Assembly: GCF_946222305.1 (NCBI RefSeq) | Contig: NZ_CAMIHZ010000019.1 | Span: 1 to 36,136, forward strand | Source: an uncultured Corynebacterium sp. | GTDB lineage: Bacteria; Actinomycetota; Actinomycetes; Mycobacteriales; Mycobacteriaceae | Reading direction: 5' to 3' | DNA length: 36,136 bases | In this document: one piece after another, positions 15,654-24,112 of the stretch | Layout: each line of letters begins with the position of its first letter | Position numbering within the stretch: the first letter of the stretch is position 1 | Program-made: the position numbers and the translations under genes | Notes under the pieces: model-generated | What the model saw: only the letters and a program-made list of their open reading frames with translations | What the model was told of the DNA's origin: nothing | Databases searched by the model: none

Positions 15654-17336
15654 ATGTCCGGACCACGCGAAGTACACGCCCCACGCGGCACAGAGCTCAA
15701 CGCGAAGAGCTGGCAGACCGAAGCTCCGCTGCGCATGCTCATGAACAACCTGGATCCGGAGGTTGCGGAACGCCCAGACGACCTCGTGGTCTACGGTGGC
15801 ACCGGCCGGGCTGCCCGCAGCTGGGAAGCCTTCGACGCCATCGTGGAAACCCTCAAGGACCTCGAGGAAGATGAGACCCTGCTGGTGCAGTCCGGCAAGC
15901 CGGTCGGCGTGGTACGCACCAACAAGTGGGCTCCCCGCGTGCTCATTGCCAATTCCAACCTGGTGGGCGACTGGGCCAACTGGGAGGAATTCCGTCGCCT
16001 TGAGGACGAGGGTCTCATCATGTACGGCCAGATGACCGCCGGATCCTGGATCTACATCGCCACCCAGGGCATCCTGCAGGGCACTTTCGAGACCTTCGCC
16101 GCCGTTGCAAAGAAGCGCTTCGATGGCACCCTGGCTGGAACCATTTCTTTGACCGGTGGTTGCGGTGGAATGGGTGGCGCGCAGCCACTAGCCGTGACCC
16201 TTAACGGTGGCGTGTGCATCATCGTCGATGTAGACCGCAACCGCCTGGAGCGTCGCAAGGCTAAGCGCTACCTCAGCGAAATCGCCGACGACCTGGATTC
16301 CGCCATCGCCCGCGCGAACGAGGCGAAGGAAAAGAAGGAAGCCGTATCCATCGGCGTGGTCGGTAACGCAGCCGACATCTTCCCAGAGGTGCTCAAGCGC
16401 CACCGTGCCGGCGACATCACGGTCGACATCGTCACCGATCAAACTTCAGCTCACGATCCATTGAGCTACCTGCCCAGCGAGATCGCGCTGGAGGATTGGG
16501 ACCGCGAAGCCAAGACCGATCCCATCACTTTCACCAAGAAGGCCCGTGAATCCATGGCCGCTCAGGTCCAGGCCATGGTCGAATTCCAAGATGAGGGCGC
16601 AGAAGTCTTCGACTACGGCAACTCCATCCGCGACGAGGCCCGCCACGCCGGTTATGACCGTGCCTTCGAATTCCCCGGCTTCGTTCCGTCCTACATCCGC
16701 CCACTGTTCTGCGAGGGTCTTGGCCCATTCCGCTGGGTAGCGCTATCCGGTGATCCAGAGGACATCAAGGTCACCGATGAAGCCATCAAGGAACTGTTCC
16801 CAGAAAACGAGCACCTGCACCGTTGGATCGACGCCGCCGGTGAATACGTCGAGTTTGAAGGCCTGCCCGCCCGCATCGCCTGGTTGGGCTACAACGAGCG
16901 CCACAAGGCCGGACTCAAGTTCAATGAATTGGTCCGTGAAGGCAAGGTCAAGGCACCTATCGTCATCGGGCGCGACCACCTGGATTCCGGTTCCGTGGCC
17001 TCCCCATACCGCGAGACGGAAGCCATGCTTGACGGCTCGGATGCTATCGCTGACTGGCCGCTGCTCAACGCGCTGACCGCAACTTCCTCCGGTGCCACCT
17101 GGGTCTCCATCCACCACGGTGGTGGCGTGGGCATCGGCCGTTCTATCCACGCCGGCCAGGTCAGCCTCGCCGATGGTTCCGAGCTGGCTGAGGAAAAATT
17201 GCGCGCCGTGCTGACCAATGACCCCGCAATGGGTGTGATCCGCCACGTGGACGCTGGCTACGATCGGGCACACGAGGTTGCTGAAGAACGCGGTGTGCGC
17301 GTTCCCATGGAGTTCATGTCTCGCGAAGGAGAATAG
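15654..17336 (+). CDS. hutU: Urocanate hydratase
   Basis: HutU adds water to urocanate to form imidazolonepropionate, using tightly bound NAD+ as an electrophile. The 560-residue protein is full length. The NAD site LTGGCGGMGGAQPLAVTLNGG is near residues 166-186. The conserved active-site cysteine is Cys353 in LFCEGLGPFRW, and the C-terminal half has SIHHGGGVGIGRSIHAG. AAAGGA at 15640-15645 lies 8 bases before the ATG. hutI begins two bases after its stop, so the two are one operon. Confidence 0.97.
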   Translation: MSGPREVHAPRGTELNAKSWQTEAPLRMLMNNLDPEVAERPDDLVVYGGTGRAARSWEAFDAIVETLKDLEEDETLLVQSGKPVGVVRTNKWAPRVLIANSNLVGDWANWEEFRRLEDEGLIMYGQMTAGSWIYIATQGILQGTFETFAAVAKKRFDGTLAGTISLTGGCGGMGGAQPLAVTLNGGVCIIVDVDRNRLERRKAKRYLSEIADDLDSAIARANEAKEKKEAVSIGVVGNAADIFPEVLKRHRAGDITVDIVTDQTSAHDPLSYLPSEIALEDWDREAKTDPITFTKKARESMAAQVQAMVEFQDEGAEVFDYGNSIRDEARHAGYDRAFEFPGFVPSYIRPLFCEGLGPFRWVALSGDPEDIKVTDEAIKELFPENEHLHRWIDAAGEYVEFEGLPARIAWLGYNERHKAGLKFNELVREGKVKAPIVIGRDHLDSGSVASPYRETEAMLDGSDAIADWPLLNALTATSSGATWVSIHHGGGVGIGRSIHAGQVSLADGSELAEEKLRAVLTNDPAMGVIRHVDAGYDRAHEVAEERGVRVPMEFMSREGE

Positions 17337-17338
17337 CT

Positions 17339-18517
17339 TTGAGCACTGTTTACACCGGTATTTCACAGCTACACACCGTCTCGCAGGCGGGCACGATCGA
17401 AGATGCCGCGCTAGTCGTCGACGACAGTCAGGTCGTCTGGACTGGGCCAGCTAAGGAAGCACCCCAGGCCGACGAGCAGGTCGATCTGGGCGGACGCGCG
17501 GTCCTTCCCGGCTGGGTAGATTCGCACTCCCACCTAGTCTTCGATGGGGATCGCGCCGCGGAATTCGAGGCGCGCATGGCGGGCGAAGGTTACGCCGCCG
17601 GTGGCATCGCCGTGACCATGGAAGCCACCCGCAACGCGGGCGAGAAACGCCTGCACGAGCTCGTGGCGCAACGCGTGGCCCAGGCACAAGCAGGCGGCAC
17701 TACCTGCATGGAAACCAAAACCGGCTATGGGCTCAACGTGGAATCTGAGGAGCTCGCAGCCCGCATCGCCGCAGAGCATGTGGATGAAGTCACCTTCCTA
17801 GGAGCGCACCTGGTTCCCCCGGGAGCGGACGCCGAAGAATACGTTGGCCTCGTCGTCGGGGACATGCTGGACGCCGTCGCTCCACACGTGGGTTGGATCG
17901 ACGTCTTCTGCGAGCGCGGCGCGTTCAACTACGAACAGTCCCTGCGCGTGCTTAAGGCTGGTCAGGAGCGCGGATTGGGCGTGCGCGTCCACGGCAACCA
18001 GCTGGGCGAGGGCCCAGGCGTGGGCTTGGCCGTTGAGCTCGGGGCGGCGTCGGTCGACCATGTGAACTACCTCAGTGAAGATGATTTTGAAGCGCTGGCG
18101 AACTCCGACACGGTCGCCACGGTGCTTCCGGCGTGTGATTTATCGACTCGGCAGGCACTGGCTCCGGCGCGCAAGCTTCTCGACGCCGGGGCGCACGTTG
18201 CTATCGCATCCAATTGCAACCCGGGCACCTCGTACACGTCGTCCATGAATTTCTGTGTGACCACGGCTGTGCTGCAGCAGGAATTGTCTCTTGACGAGGC
18301 AATTCATGCGGCGACCACCGGAGGCGCGCGGGCTTTGCGTCGCCACGATGTGGGCGAGGGCAAGGATGCCAAGGGCCGCCCTGCGAAGGGCACGTTGGCT
18401 GTCGGGGCGGCCGCGGATTTCCAGGTGTTGGACACCCCGCATCCGATCGATCTGGCGTACCGCCCGGGCATGGTGACCACATGGCGGACCTACATCGGCG
18501 GCAAGCAGGTCCACTAA
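17339..18517 (+). CDS. hutI: Imidazolonepropionase
   Basis: HutI opens imidazolonepropionate to formiminoglutamate. The 392-residue amidohydrolase has the HxH metal pair His63/His65 (DSHSHLVFDGDR) and His218 in RVHGNQLGEG. At the fourth metal position, usually Asp in TDxNPGS-type motifs, this protein has Asn292 (ASNCNPGTSYTSSM). The start is TTG at 17339 with AAGGAG 7 bases upstream (17326-17331). It follows hutU by two bases and converges on hutR with about 35 bases between. Confidence 0.94.
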   Translation: MSTVYTGISQLHTVSQAGTIEDAALVVDDSQVVWTGPAKEAPQADEQVDLGGRAVLPGWVDSHSHLVFDGDRAAEFEARMAGEGYAAGGIAVTMEATRNAGEKRLHELVAQRVAQAQAGGTTCMETKTGYGLNVESEELAARIAAEHVDEVTFLGAHLVPPGADAEEYVGLVVGDMLDAVAPHVGWIDVFCERGAFNYEQSLRVLKAGQERGLGVRVHGNQLGEGPGVGLAVELGAASVDHVNYLSEDDFEALANSDTVATVLPACDLSTRQALAPARKLLDAGAHVAIASNCNPGTSYTSSMNFCVTTAVLQQELSLDEAIHAATTGGARALRRHDVGEGKDAKGRPAKGTLAVGAAADFQVLDTPHPIDLAYRPGMVTTWRTYIGGKQVH

Positions 18518-18552
18518 ACGATTGGCCGCGGTTTAGTGAGTCGCGGGCTGGG

Positions 18553-19278
18553 CTAGCTGTACATCCGATCTCTTAGGAAGGTAGCTAGCTCCTGCAATTG
18601 TTCTATGACGCCCTCGGCGCAGCCGAATGACGTGGGATAAGTGGACGCAACGGCTGCCGCGGGACGTTCTAAGTGATCGAGAACGGCCACGGCCACCGTG
18701 GATTGACCGCGGCTGATTTCTTCGTGCTCCTCTGCCCATCCGCGCTCGGCGGTGGCGTCTAGTAATTGTCGGAATTGCCCATAGTTTGCATCACCCGCTA
18801 TGGAAAACAGGGCTCTAACTTCGTTTTCGGGCAGGTAGGAAAGCATCGCGCGGCCAGATGCCGTCCGCGTAGCAGGCAGCCTCACACCCACCTTGGTCAC
18901 TAGGGAAACTGCTCTGCTCCCGCGGACCTCTTGCAAATACAGCACCTCGGAACCAGCCAGCCGGGACAGATGACAGGACCCTTTCGAGAGCTCGGCGATC
19001 TTTTCCAGCTTCCGGTTAGCCAACCGCACCAGGGGTTGCTGCTGAGTGTAGGCATTCGCCATGGAGTAGGCGACCATGCCCAGCCCGTAGGTCTGCTGCT
19101 CCGGAAGGTGTACTACAAAACCGGACTCCACCATTTCGTTGAGCAGGTGGTAGGTGGAAGAGCGTGGCAGGTCCAGCTCGTTGCGGATTCGTGCAGCCGA
19201 AATGGGCACATCCATCTGAGACAGCAGATTGAGGATGCGCAAAGCATTGCGGGCAGCAGGAACACGCGGGGAACTCAC
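18553..19278 (-). CDS. hutR: IclR-type regulator of the hut genes
   Basis: This is a 241-residue IclR-family regulator. The N-terminal winged helix-turn-helix covers about residues 12-60 (ISAARIRNELDLPRSSTYHLL), followed by the effector-binding domain with SGRAMLSYLPENEVRAL and SQSTVAVAVLDHLERPAAAV-like IclR motifs. Its place, divergent from hutG and tail to tail with hutI, and the three shared operators, make it the regulator of histidine use; urocanate or histidine is a plausible effector. The start is GTG 19278 with TAGGAT exactly 7 bases upstream (19286-19291 on the complementary strand), so it is probably leaderless. The operator centre lies about 49 bases upstream. Confidence 0.9.
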   Translation of the reverse strand: MSSPRVPAARNALRILNLLSQMDVPISAARIRNELDLPRSSTYHLLNEMVESGFVVHLPEQQTYGLGMVAYSMANAYTQQQPLVRLANRKLEKIAELSKGSCHLSRLAGSEVLYLQEVRGSRAVSLVTKVGVRLPATRTASGRAMLSYLPENEVRALFSIAGDANYGQFRQLLDATAERGWAEEHEEISRGQSTVAVAVLDHLERPAAAVASTYPTSFGCAEGVIEQLQELATFLRDRMYS

Positions 19279-19320
19279 GAGCTAGATCCTAGCGGGCGTG
19301 GGATCAGTGGTCGGCAGGAA

Positions 19321-19334
19321 TCTGGTATTTCAGA
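19321..19334. promoter_or_regulatory. Predicted HutR operator between hutR and hutG
   Basis: TCTGGTATTTCAGA has TCTG/CAGA arms and shares TATTTCAGACACCC with the hutH site. It sits in the divergent gap, so it could serve both hutG activation and control of hutR itself. Confidence 0.75.
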
Positions 19335-19505
19335 CACCCTTTGGCCCCTAACCCCCTTTGCCCCGGCCCGCGCATAGTGCTGCCCACCTACTGTGGGAGT
19401 GGAATACGTAACTGAAATCTAGCCCCGGTGGGAAGAAAATCTTGCGCAGCGGGAAGGAAACCTAGCCCCCCAGCGGGAATCAACCCGAGACCAACGGAGG
19501 ATGCC

Positions 19506-20477
19506 ATGAACACAGTCGATGACCTGCCACTTTTCAGCGAGCCAACTCAGTGGTCCGGACGCGTGGATGGTCCCGGCCCAGAGCATGCCCGCTGGAACTC
19601 TGTGATTACCCCAGCGCAGGAAAACACCCAGAACTCGATCGCAATCTTGGGTTACGCCTCCGATGAAGGCGTGCTGCGCAACCGGGGTCGCCAAGGTGCG
19701 GCGGCTGGGCCGGAAGCCCTCCGCGGCGCGCTGGGCAGCCTTGGGATCCACGACGCTTTCCCACGCGTGGACGCAGGCACCGTATGCACGCAGGCAGATG
19801 ACCTCGAGGGTTCACAGGAGGAGCTGTCTCAACGAGTGGAGCAGCTCATCGGGCGGGACAATTTGGTTGTCGTCCTCGGCGGCGGGCATGAAACATCCTT
19901 TGCCACGCACCGCGGAATGCACCGGGCCCTGAATGCCTCGCAGGGGAAAGGGGGCAGCACCGGCATTGTGAACCTAGATGCACATTTTGATCTGCGCTCC
20001 GAGGACAAACCCACCTCGGGAACCCCATTCCTGCAGATCGCCGATCTGGTGGGCGACGACTTCGACTACCACGTACTGGGCATTTCTAAGCCGAACAACA
20101 CCAAGGTGCTGTTCGACACGGCTGATCGCCTTGGCGTCGAAGTGGTGTTGGATGAAGAACTACTGGCGATGACGCCGCAGCAAGCAGCCGAGGTAGCAAC
20201 CAAGGCCTGCAGCGAGCATGACCACATTCACCTGAGTATTGATTTGGACGTGCTGCCGGCGAATGAAGCGCCGGGGGTTTCGGCTCCAGCGGGCCTAGGT
20301 GTACCGCTTAGCCACATTCGGGCTGCTGCCAAGGCCATCGCGGCGACGGGCAAGGTGCGGCTGGTCGATGTCGTGGAGCTCAACCCCAGCGTGGACGTCG
20401 ACAACCGCACAGCGCGCGTAGCGGCGCGACTGATCGACGATATTGTGACCACGGCGATCGCCGTGAAAAACGGTTAA
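19506..20477 (+). CDS. hutG: Formimidoylglutamase
   Basis: HutG splits formiminoglutamate into glutamate and formamide, the last step of the pathway. The 323-residue protein is of the arginase/ureohydrolase family with all manganese motifs: GGGHETSFATHRG, NLDAHFDLRSED and HLSIDLDVLPANEAPGVSAP. The open frame runs further upstream, but ATG 19506 with CGGAGG 5-10 bases before it is the clear start. It is transcribed away from hutR, under the shared operator. Confidence 0.95.
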   Translation: MNTVDDLPLFSEPTQWSGRVDGPGPEHARWNSVITPAQENTQNSIAILGYASDEGVLRNRGRQGAAAGPEALRGALGSLGIHDAFPRVDAGTVCTQADDLEGSQEELSQRVEQLIGRDNLVVVLGGGHETSFATHRGMHRALNASQGKGGSTGIVNLDAHFDLRSEDKPTSGTPFLQIADLVGDDFDYHVLGISKPNNTKVLFDTADRLGVEVVLDEELLAMTPQQAAEVATKACSEHDHIHLSIDLDVLPANEAPGVSAPAGLGVPLSHIRAAAKAIAATGKVRLVDVVELNPSVDVDNRTARVAARLIDDIVTTAIAVKNG

Positions 20478-20525
20478 AGACGTCAGCTGCCACGGTTGTC
20501 CGTCCCGCTGTCTACCATGGCAACC

Positions 20526-21251
20526 ATGGTCCAAGAACAAGCGGAACCCCAGCAGGCTGTATACGACCCCATTATGGTCGTGGCGGCGTCGGAGGAAAAG
20601 AAAACCGGTGCCGGCCCAGAGCAGGCTGACGACGCAGACCTCACGCGAGCGACGGTGGCGATTTGGCAGGTCGAGACCGATCCGGCGGTGCAGCGCGGCG
20701 ATTTCTCGGGCGCGTGGGTGGTCACACCGCAGGGGATCACGGGGTTCGCAGCGGAGGCTGACTGGATTGAGGATAGGCACGATCCTGAGGCGATGATTCG
20801 CACCCTCCTGCGGTATCCCGTCCTGCTCGCGCCGGGCACGCCGCGGGCGCCGTTTGAAAAGTTGCTGGGTGGCGACGTGTTGTTGATTGATGTCGACGCC
20901 ACCACGGCGGCCACGCACAACGAATTTCAGCAGGCCCGGGAGATTTTCGCGGAGGAAGCGCCCGGTAAGCGTCAGCCGGCATGGGGTGAGGTGCCGGAGC
21001 TATCGGAGTTCCTCTCGGACGAGGGGAATACTGGGGACGAGGATAGCGCCGCCGATGAGGGGGACGCAGCGAACGCCGAAGACTCTCGTGGCGATGACCC
21101 CGCCGACCCCGCCGTGCGCCAGGCCCTAGCCACCGCTCGAAACCTGCGTGAATGGCTGATCCAGTGGAATACGTTCGACAAATTGCGCGCGCGCCGACTG
21201 GGCCAGACGAATCCGTTGCACAGCGAACCCAAGGGCGCACCATTACGCTAA
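20526..21251 (+). CDS. Hypothetical protein, first of an unknown gene pair
   Basis: The family is not recognised. The 241-residue soluble protein has an ordered N-terminal half (VAIWQVETDPAVQRGDFSGA, then WVVTPQGITGF, and ATTAATHNEFQQAREIF), an acidic low-complexity stretch (Asp/Glu/Ala, about residues 157-190), and an Arg-rich helical end (ARNLREWLIQWNTFDKLRARR). No signal peptide or membrane helix is present. ATG 20526 is chosen over an upstream TTG because TACCAT (20513-20518) lies exactly 7 bases before it, a leaderless pattern. It is followed 5 bases later by the second unknown gene, whose own -10 box overlaps this gene's last codons. Confidence 0.72.
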   Translation: MVQEQAEPQQAVYDPIMVVAASEEKKTGAGPEQADDADLTRATVAIWQVETDPAVQRGDFSGAWVVTPQGITGFAAEADWIEDRHDPEAMIRTLLRYPVLLAPGTPRAPFEKLLGGDVLLIDVDATTAATHNEFQQAREIFAEEAPGKRQPAWGEVPELSEFLSDEGNTGDEDSAADEGDAANAEDSRGDDPADPAVRQALATARNLREWLIQWNTFDKLRARRLGQTNPLHSEPKGAPLR

Positions 21252-21256
21252 GTGCC

Positions 21257-22564
21257 ATGGTTGCAACGAATGCACATGGGGCAGCGGGGAAGAGGCGGCT
21301 ATCAGTCGGCTCCCCCGCTCAATCCGCGCGCATAGTTGCCTTTCCTGGGGTGCGCTCGGTCGCCGGCAATACCTTGCCCGCGGAGCATTCCTCCATTTCC
21401 GCCACCGTCCGGGGCGCGGAGGAAAACCTGCTGCTCGTGGTGGATTACGGGGAGCGGGGAGTGGGGTATTTCTCCCGTTTGCTCAGCGTGACCAGTGCGG
21501 CATCAGTCGCGGAGCTCGCGGAAGCCGTCTTGGTGAGTTTTCAATGGCCGCGCACCGTCGATGCCCTTGTTCCCACCAGGCCGCTGGCCGCGAGCTGGTC
21601 GCTGCGAGCGCGCCGGGACGGGGTGTTGCGCGTGTATTCTCGCGATGCTCATTCGCCCGGCACCGAAATTGGCGATGCATTAGCTGTCGGTTCGGGTGCG
21701 GTGTTAAAGGTCGAGGACGCGGCTTTTACGTTCACGGTCGCCAGCTCTGTACCGCGTGGTGTACCGGTCCCTACGGCCGGCGAGACAGTCGACGAATGGC
21801 CTAGCTACGCCAACTTTTCTGATACCGACGCCACCTCGGACCAACCCGATGTGCTGCTGTTGGGGGCGGACTTCATCCCCGACGACGAAGCAGAGGGCGT
21901 GGAACCCGCCGAGGGCGGATCGGAAGGCTCGGGTTACCCGGCCAAGTTGGTGGATATTGAGCGCGTCAACGTGGAGCTCGCGGGCGAGGACCCTGTGGAA
22001 AACGTTTTGGCGAACCTTAAGCCCGAATTGGCGAAACTGCTGAAGAAGTACCAGCTATTCCAGTTCATTCCGCTGCTCCAAGCCCTCGATCTGGATCGCC
22101 CCGCGATTGTGGATGAGCAAGTTGCAGAGCAGCTGGCGGACCTGCCCGTGGAGAAGAACTCTAAGGCCCGCGCTGCCGCATGGGCGCGCATCATTGCGCT
22201 GTCAACGCTTGGTTCTGAGGACGTTGTGGCGGAAACCAGTGAGTCTTTCATGGCAGCCCTGGCGGAGGCGAAGGAACGCCGGAAGGCAGAAGCCAAGTTT
22301 GGCAAGGGGCGTAGTACCGCCGGAATCTATGACATCCGCACCAGTGATCGAGATGAGGACGGTGGCCGCGGGGACCGAGTGGATTTAACGAATGCAGAAA
22401 TACAGTCGCTGGCACGCCCCACGATAAAAATTCTCGCCACGGCCGGCGCGGATTGCTGGGCCCCGGAGAGCAACGAAAGTTCCGCGGAGAACTGCGCGGT
22501 ATTAGTTCCGCGGCGCTCCATCGTGGAGCGGCTGGAAATGTACCGCTATATTCTGCAGCGCTAG
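21257..22564 (+). CDS. Hypothetical protein, second of an unknown gene pair
   Basis: The 435-residue protein is not recognised. It has a beta-rich N-terminal half (VRGAEENLLLVVDYGERGVGYF, then LVPTRPLAASWSLRARRDG), an acidic linker (about residues 190-230), and a helical C-terminal half with LANLKPELAKLLKKYQLFQF, a basic, charged segment (AEAKERRKAEAKFGKG), and RRSIVERLEMYRYILQR at the end. No signal peptide or membrane helix is evident. The frame is open upstream, but ATG 21257 has TACGCT (21244-21249) exactly 7 bases before it. That box overlaps the end of the previous gene, so this gene may also have its own leaderless transcript. Confidence 0.72.
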   Translation: MVATNAHGAAGKRRLSVGSPAQSARIVAFPGVRSVAGNTLPAEHSSISATVRGAEENLLLVVDYGERGVGYFSRLLSVTSAASVAELAEAVLVSFQWPRTVDALVPTRPLAASWSLRARRDGVLRVYSRDAHSPGTEIGDALAVGSGAVLKVEDAAFTFTVASSVPRGVPVPTAGETVDEWPSYANFSDTDATSDQPDVLLLGADFIPDDEAEGVEPAEGGSEGSGYPAKLVDIERVNVELAGEDPVENVLANLKPELAKLLKKYQLFQFIPLLQALDLDRPAIVDEQVAEQLADLPVEKNSKARAAAWARIIALSTLGSEDVVAETSESFMAALAEAKERRKAEAKFGKGRSTAGIYDIRTSDRDEDGGRGDRVDLTNAEIQSLARPTIKILATAGADCWAPESNESSAENCAVLVPRRSIVERLEMYRYILQR

Positions 22565-22682
22565 AAACGCTCATCTGTCACGCTGCCTCAACTGTGACGA
22601 AACCGTGTTGTATGCTCAGGTCCCTAGGCCAACATTCCGCAGGTCGTGGATAGAATTCCTTGGGATTGGGGCGCGCCCGTTA

Positions 22683-22712
22683 TTGATTCCGACCGCGCCG
22701 GCGTAATCTAAT
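22683..22712 (+). promoter_or_regulatory. Candidate promoter for the gtrA pair
   Basis: TTGATT (22683-22688) and TCTAAT (22707-22712) are spaced 18 bases, a reasonable housekeeping promoter about 50 bases before the first gtrA start codon. Overlapping TAATCT boxes make the exact -10 uncertain. Confidence 0.35.
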
Positions 22713-22761
22713 CTGTCGATCAACTTCGATAACTAGACCCCCAGCCCGGCGAAGGAAAACA

Positions 22762-23478
22762 GTGCGACCGACTACTGAGGACGCGAACGTGGAGGAGCGT
22801 GGCGTCGAAATGAAAGAAGATGCTGCCACGACCCCAACGCAGCCCAACGCGGCCGACCGTGCAACCCCAGCACAGACCAGTACGGCGGGGCCGGTGCGAG
22901 GCCGTAAGCGCAAGCTGTTTGGGCAGTTCATGAAGTTCGGATTGGTGGGAGCCAGCGGCTTCGTCGTGAACCAGGCGATGTTCGTGGTGGCGCGCAAACT
23001 CTTTGACGGCGCGTGGCACATTGGCCCCGAAGATCCGTTCTTGAACCTTCTGGGGTCCCAGTTCCACGTGCGTTGGTATCACGTGTTTTGTGTGCTGGCG
23101 TTCCTGGTAGCGAATGTGTGGAACTTCCTGCTGAATCGCCGCTGGACGTTCAAGGACTCCAAGAAGCGGGCATGGTGGAAGCAGTTGCCGCAATTCATGG
23201 CGGTTGGTGTGTTCGGCCTTCTAATCACGCTTGCCGTGGCGACTTTGGTGGTCAACCCTGAGTCTCCACTAGCGCTTCCCCGTGACATTTTCGATTCTTC
23301 GACCGGATTCCGCCGGCCGGAGTATTGGGGCAACCTCTTTGGCGTGATCTTCGCTATCCCAGCGAATTTCCTTTTCAACAAACTGTGGACGTTCCGCGGG
23401 GCAAAGGGGTCCGATCCGGAAAAACTGGTGCGGACCATTGAGCCGAGAGTGACGAATAGCAAGGAGGGCCAGATCTAG
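22762..23478 (+). CDS. GtrA-family membrane protein (first copy)
   Basis: GtrA proteins are small four-helix membrane proteins thought to help move polyprenyl-linked sugars. The mycobacterial homologue Rv3789, beside dprE1, is tied to arabinogalactan synthesis. This 238-residue copy has a 50-residue polar N-terminal tail, then helices starting at FMKFGLVGASGFVVNQAMFVV, the hallmark LLNRRWTFKD after helix 2, and the repeat-like LFNKLWTFRG near the end. The start is GTG 22762 with GAAGGA upstream. It overlaps the second gtrA by one base, and AAGGAGG (23461-23467) within its end serves that gene. Confidence 0.87.
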   Translation: MRPTTEDANVEERGVEMKEDAATTPTQPNAADRATPAQTSTAGPVRGRKRKLFGQFMKFGLVGASGFVVNQAMFVVARKLFDGAWHIGPEDPFLNLLGSQFHVRWYHVFCVLAFLVANVWNFLLNRRWTFKDSKKRAWWKQLPQFMAVGVFGLLITLAVATLVVNPESPLALPRDIFDSSTGFRRPEYWGNLFGVIFAIPANFLFNKLWTFRGAKGSDPEKLVRTIEPRVTNSKEGQI

Positions 23479-23981
23479 TGCCGGAAAGTCTCAACGTCGA
23501 AAACACCGCGGCAGCACCAAAGAACGCGAAGAACACTAGGAACGCCGCTGCGCAAAAAATCTGGGAATCCTCGCTGTTCCGCTTCATTTTGGTTGGCGGA
23601 TTCTCTGCGGTCGTGGACCTCGGTTCCACGCTGTTTTTGCGTTTCGCGTTCGAGATGTCCGATAGCCTTTCGAAGACCATCGGCTTCATTCTTGGCACGC
23701 TGACTGCGTACCTCATTAACCGCCGGTGGACTTTCAACGCGGCGCCGTCGAAGCGGCGTTTCGTGATCACCATGATCACCTATGGGCTTACCTACTTGGT
23801 TCAGATTGGTCTGTACAAAGTTGGCATTCCGTGGCTGGAGGGCTTCGGGCTCAACGATTTCTGGGTCCGCGTGTTCAGCTTTGTCATTGCCCAGGGCGCG
23901 GCAACTCTCCTGAACTTTCTGATCCAGCGCTTCCTGATTTTCCGCGTGCGCGAAGAGGAAGAACACGCCCGGCAGAATTAG
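23478..23981 (+). CDS. GtrA-family membrane protein (second copy)
   Basis: This is a 167-residue GtrA protein with four helices: FRFILVGGFSAVVDLGSTLFL, TIGFILGTLTAYLINRRWTF, VITMITYGLTYLVQIGLYK and VFSFVIAQGAATLLNFLIQRF. The NRRWTF motif is shared with the first copy. The GTG start (23478-23480) overlaps the previous TAG stop by one base and has AAGGAGG 10 bases upstream, so the two are translationally coupled. The paralogues are well diverged, which suggests distinct roles or a heteromer. Confidence 0.87.
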   Translation: MPESLNVENTAAAPKNAKNTRNAAAQKIWESSLFRFILVGGFSAVVDLGSTLFLRFAFEMSDSLSKTIGFILGTLTAYLINRRWTFNAAPSKRRFVITMITYGLTYLVQIGLYKVGIPWLEGFGLNDFWVRVFSFVIAQGAATLLNFLIQRFLIFRVREEEEHARQN

Positions 23982-24112
23982 CTCCCCGCCGAGGCTGCAG
24001 AACCATTGTTCACCTATGTATGTTGATTTTTATCTGCGTGGACATCGCGATGCGGAAGCTGCGCAGATAGCCGGCCATCAGTGTGGTCCGTGCACAACGG
24101 GCAGTATGAAAC

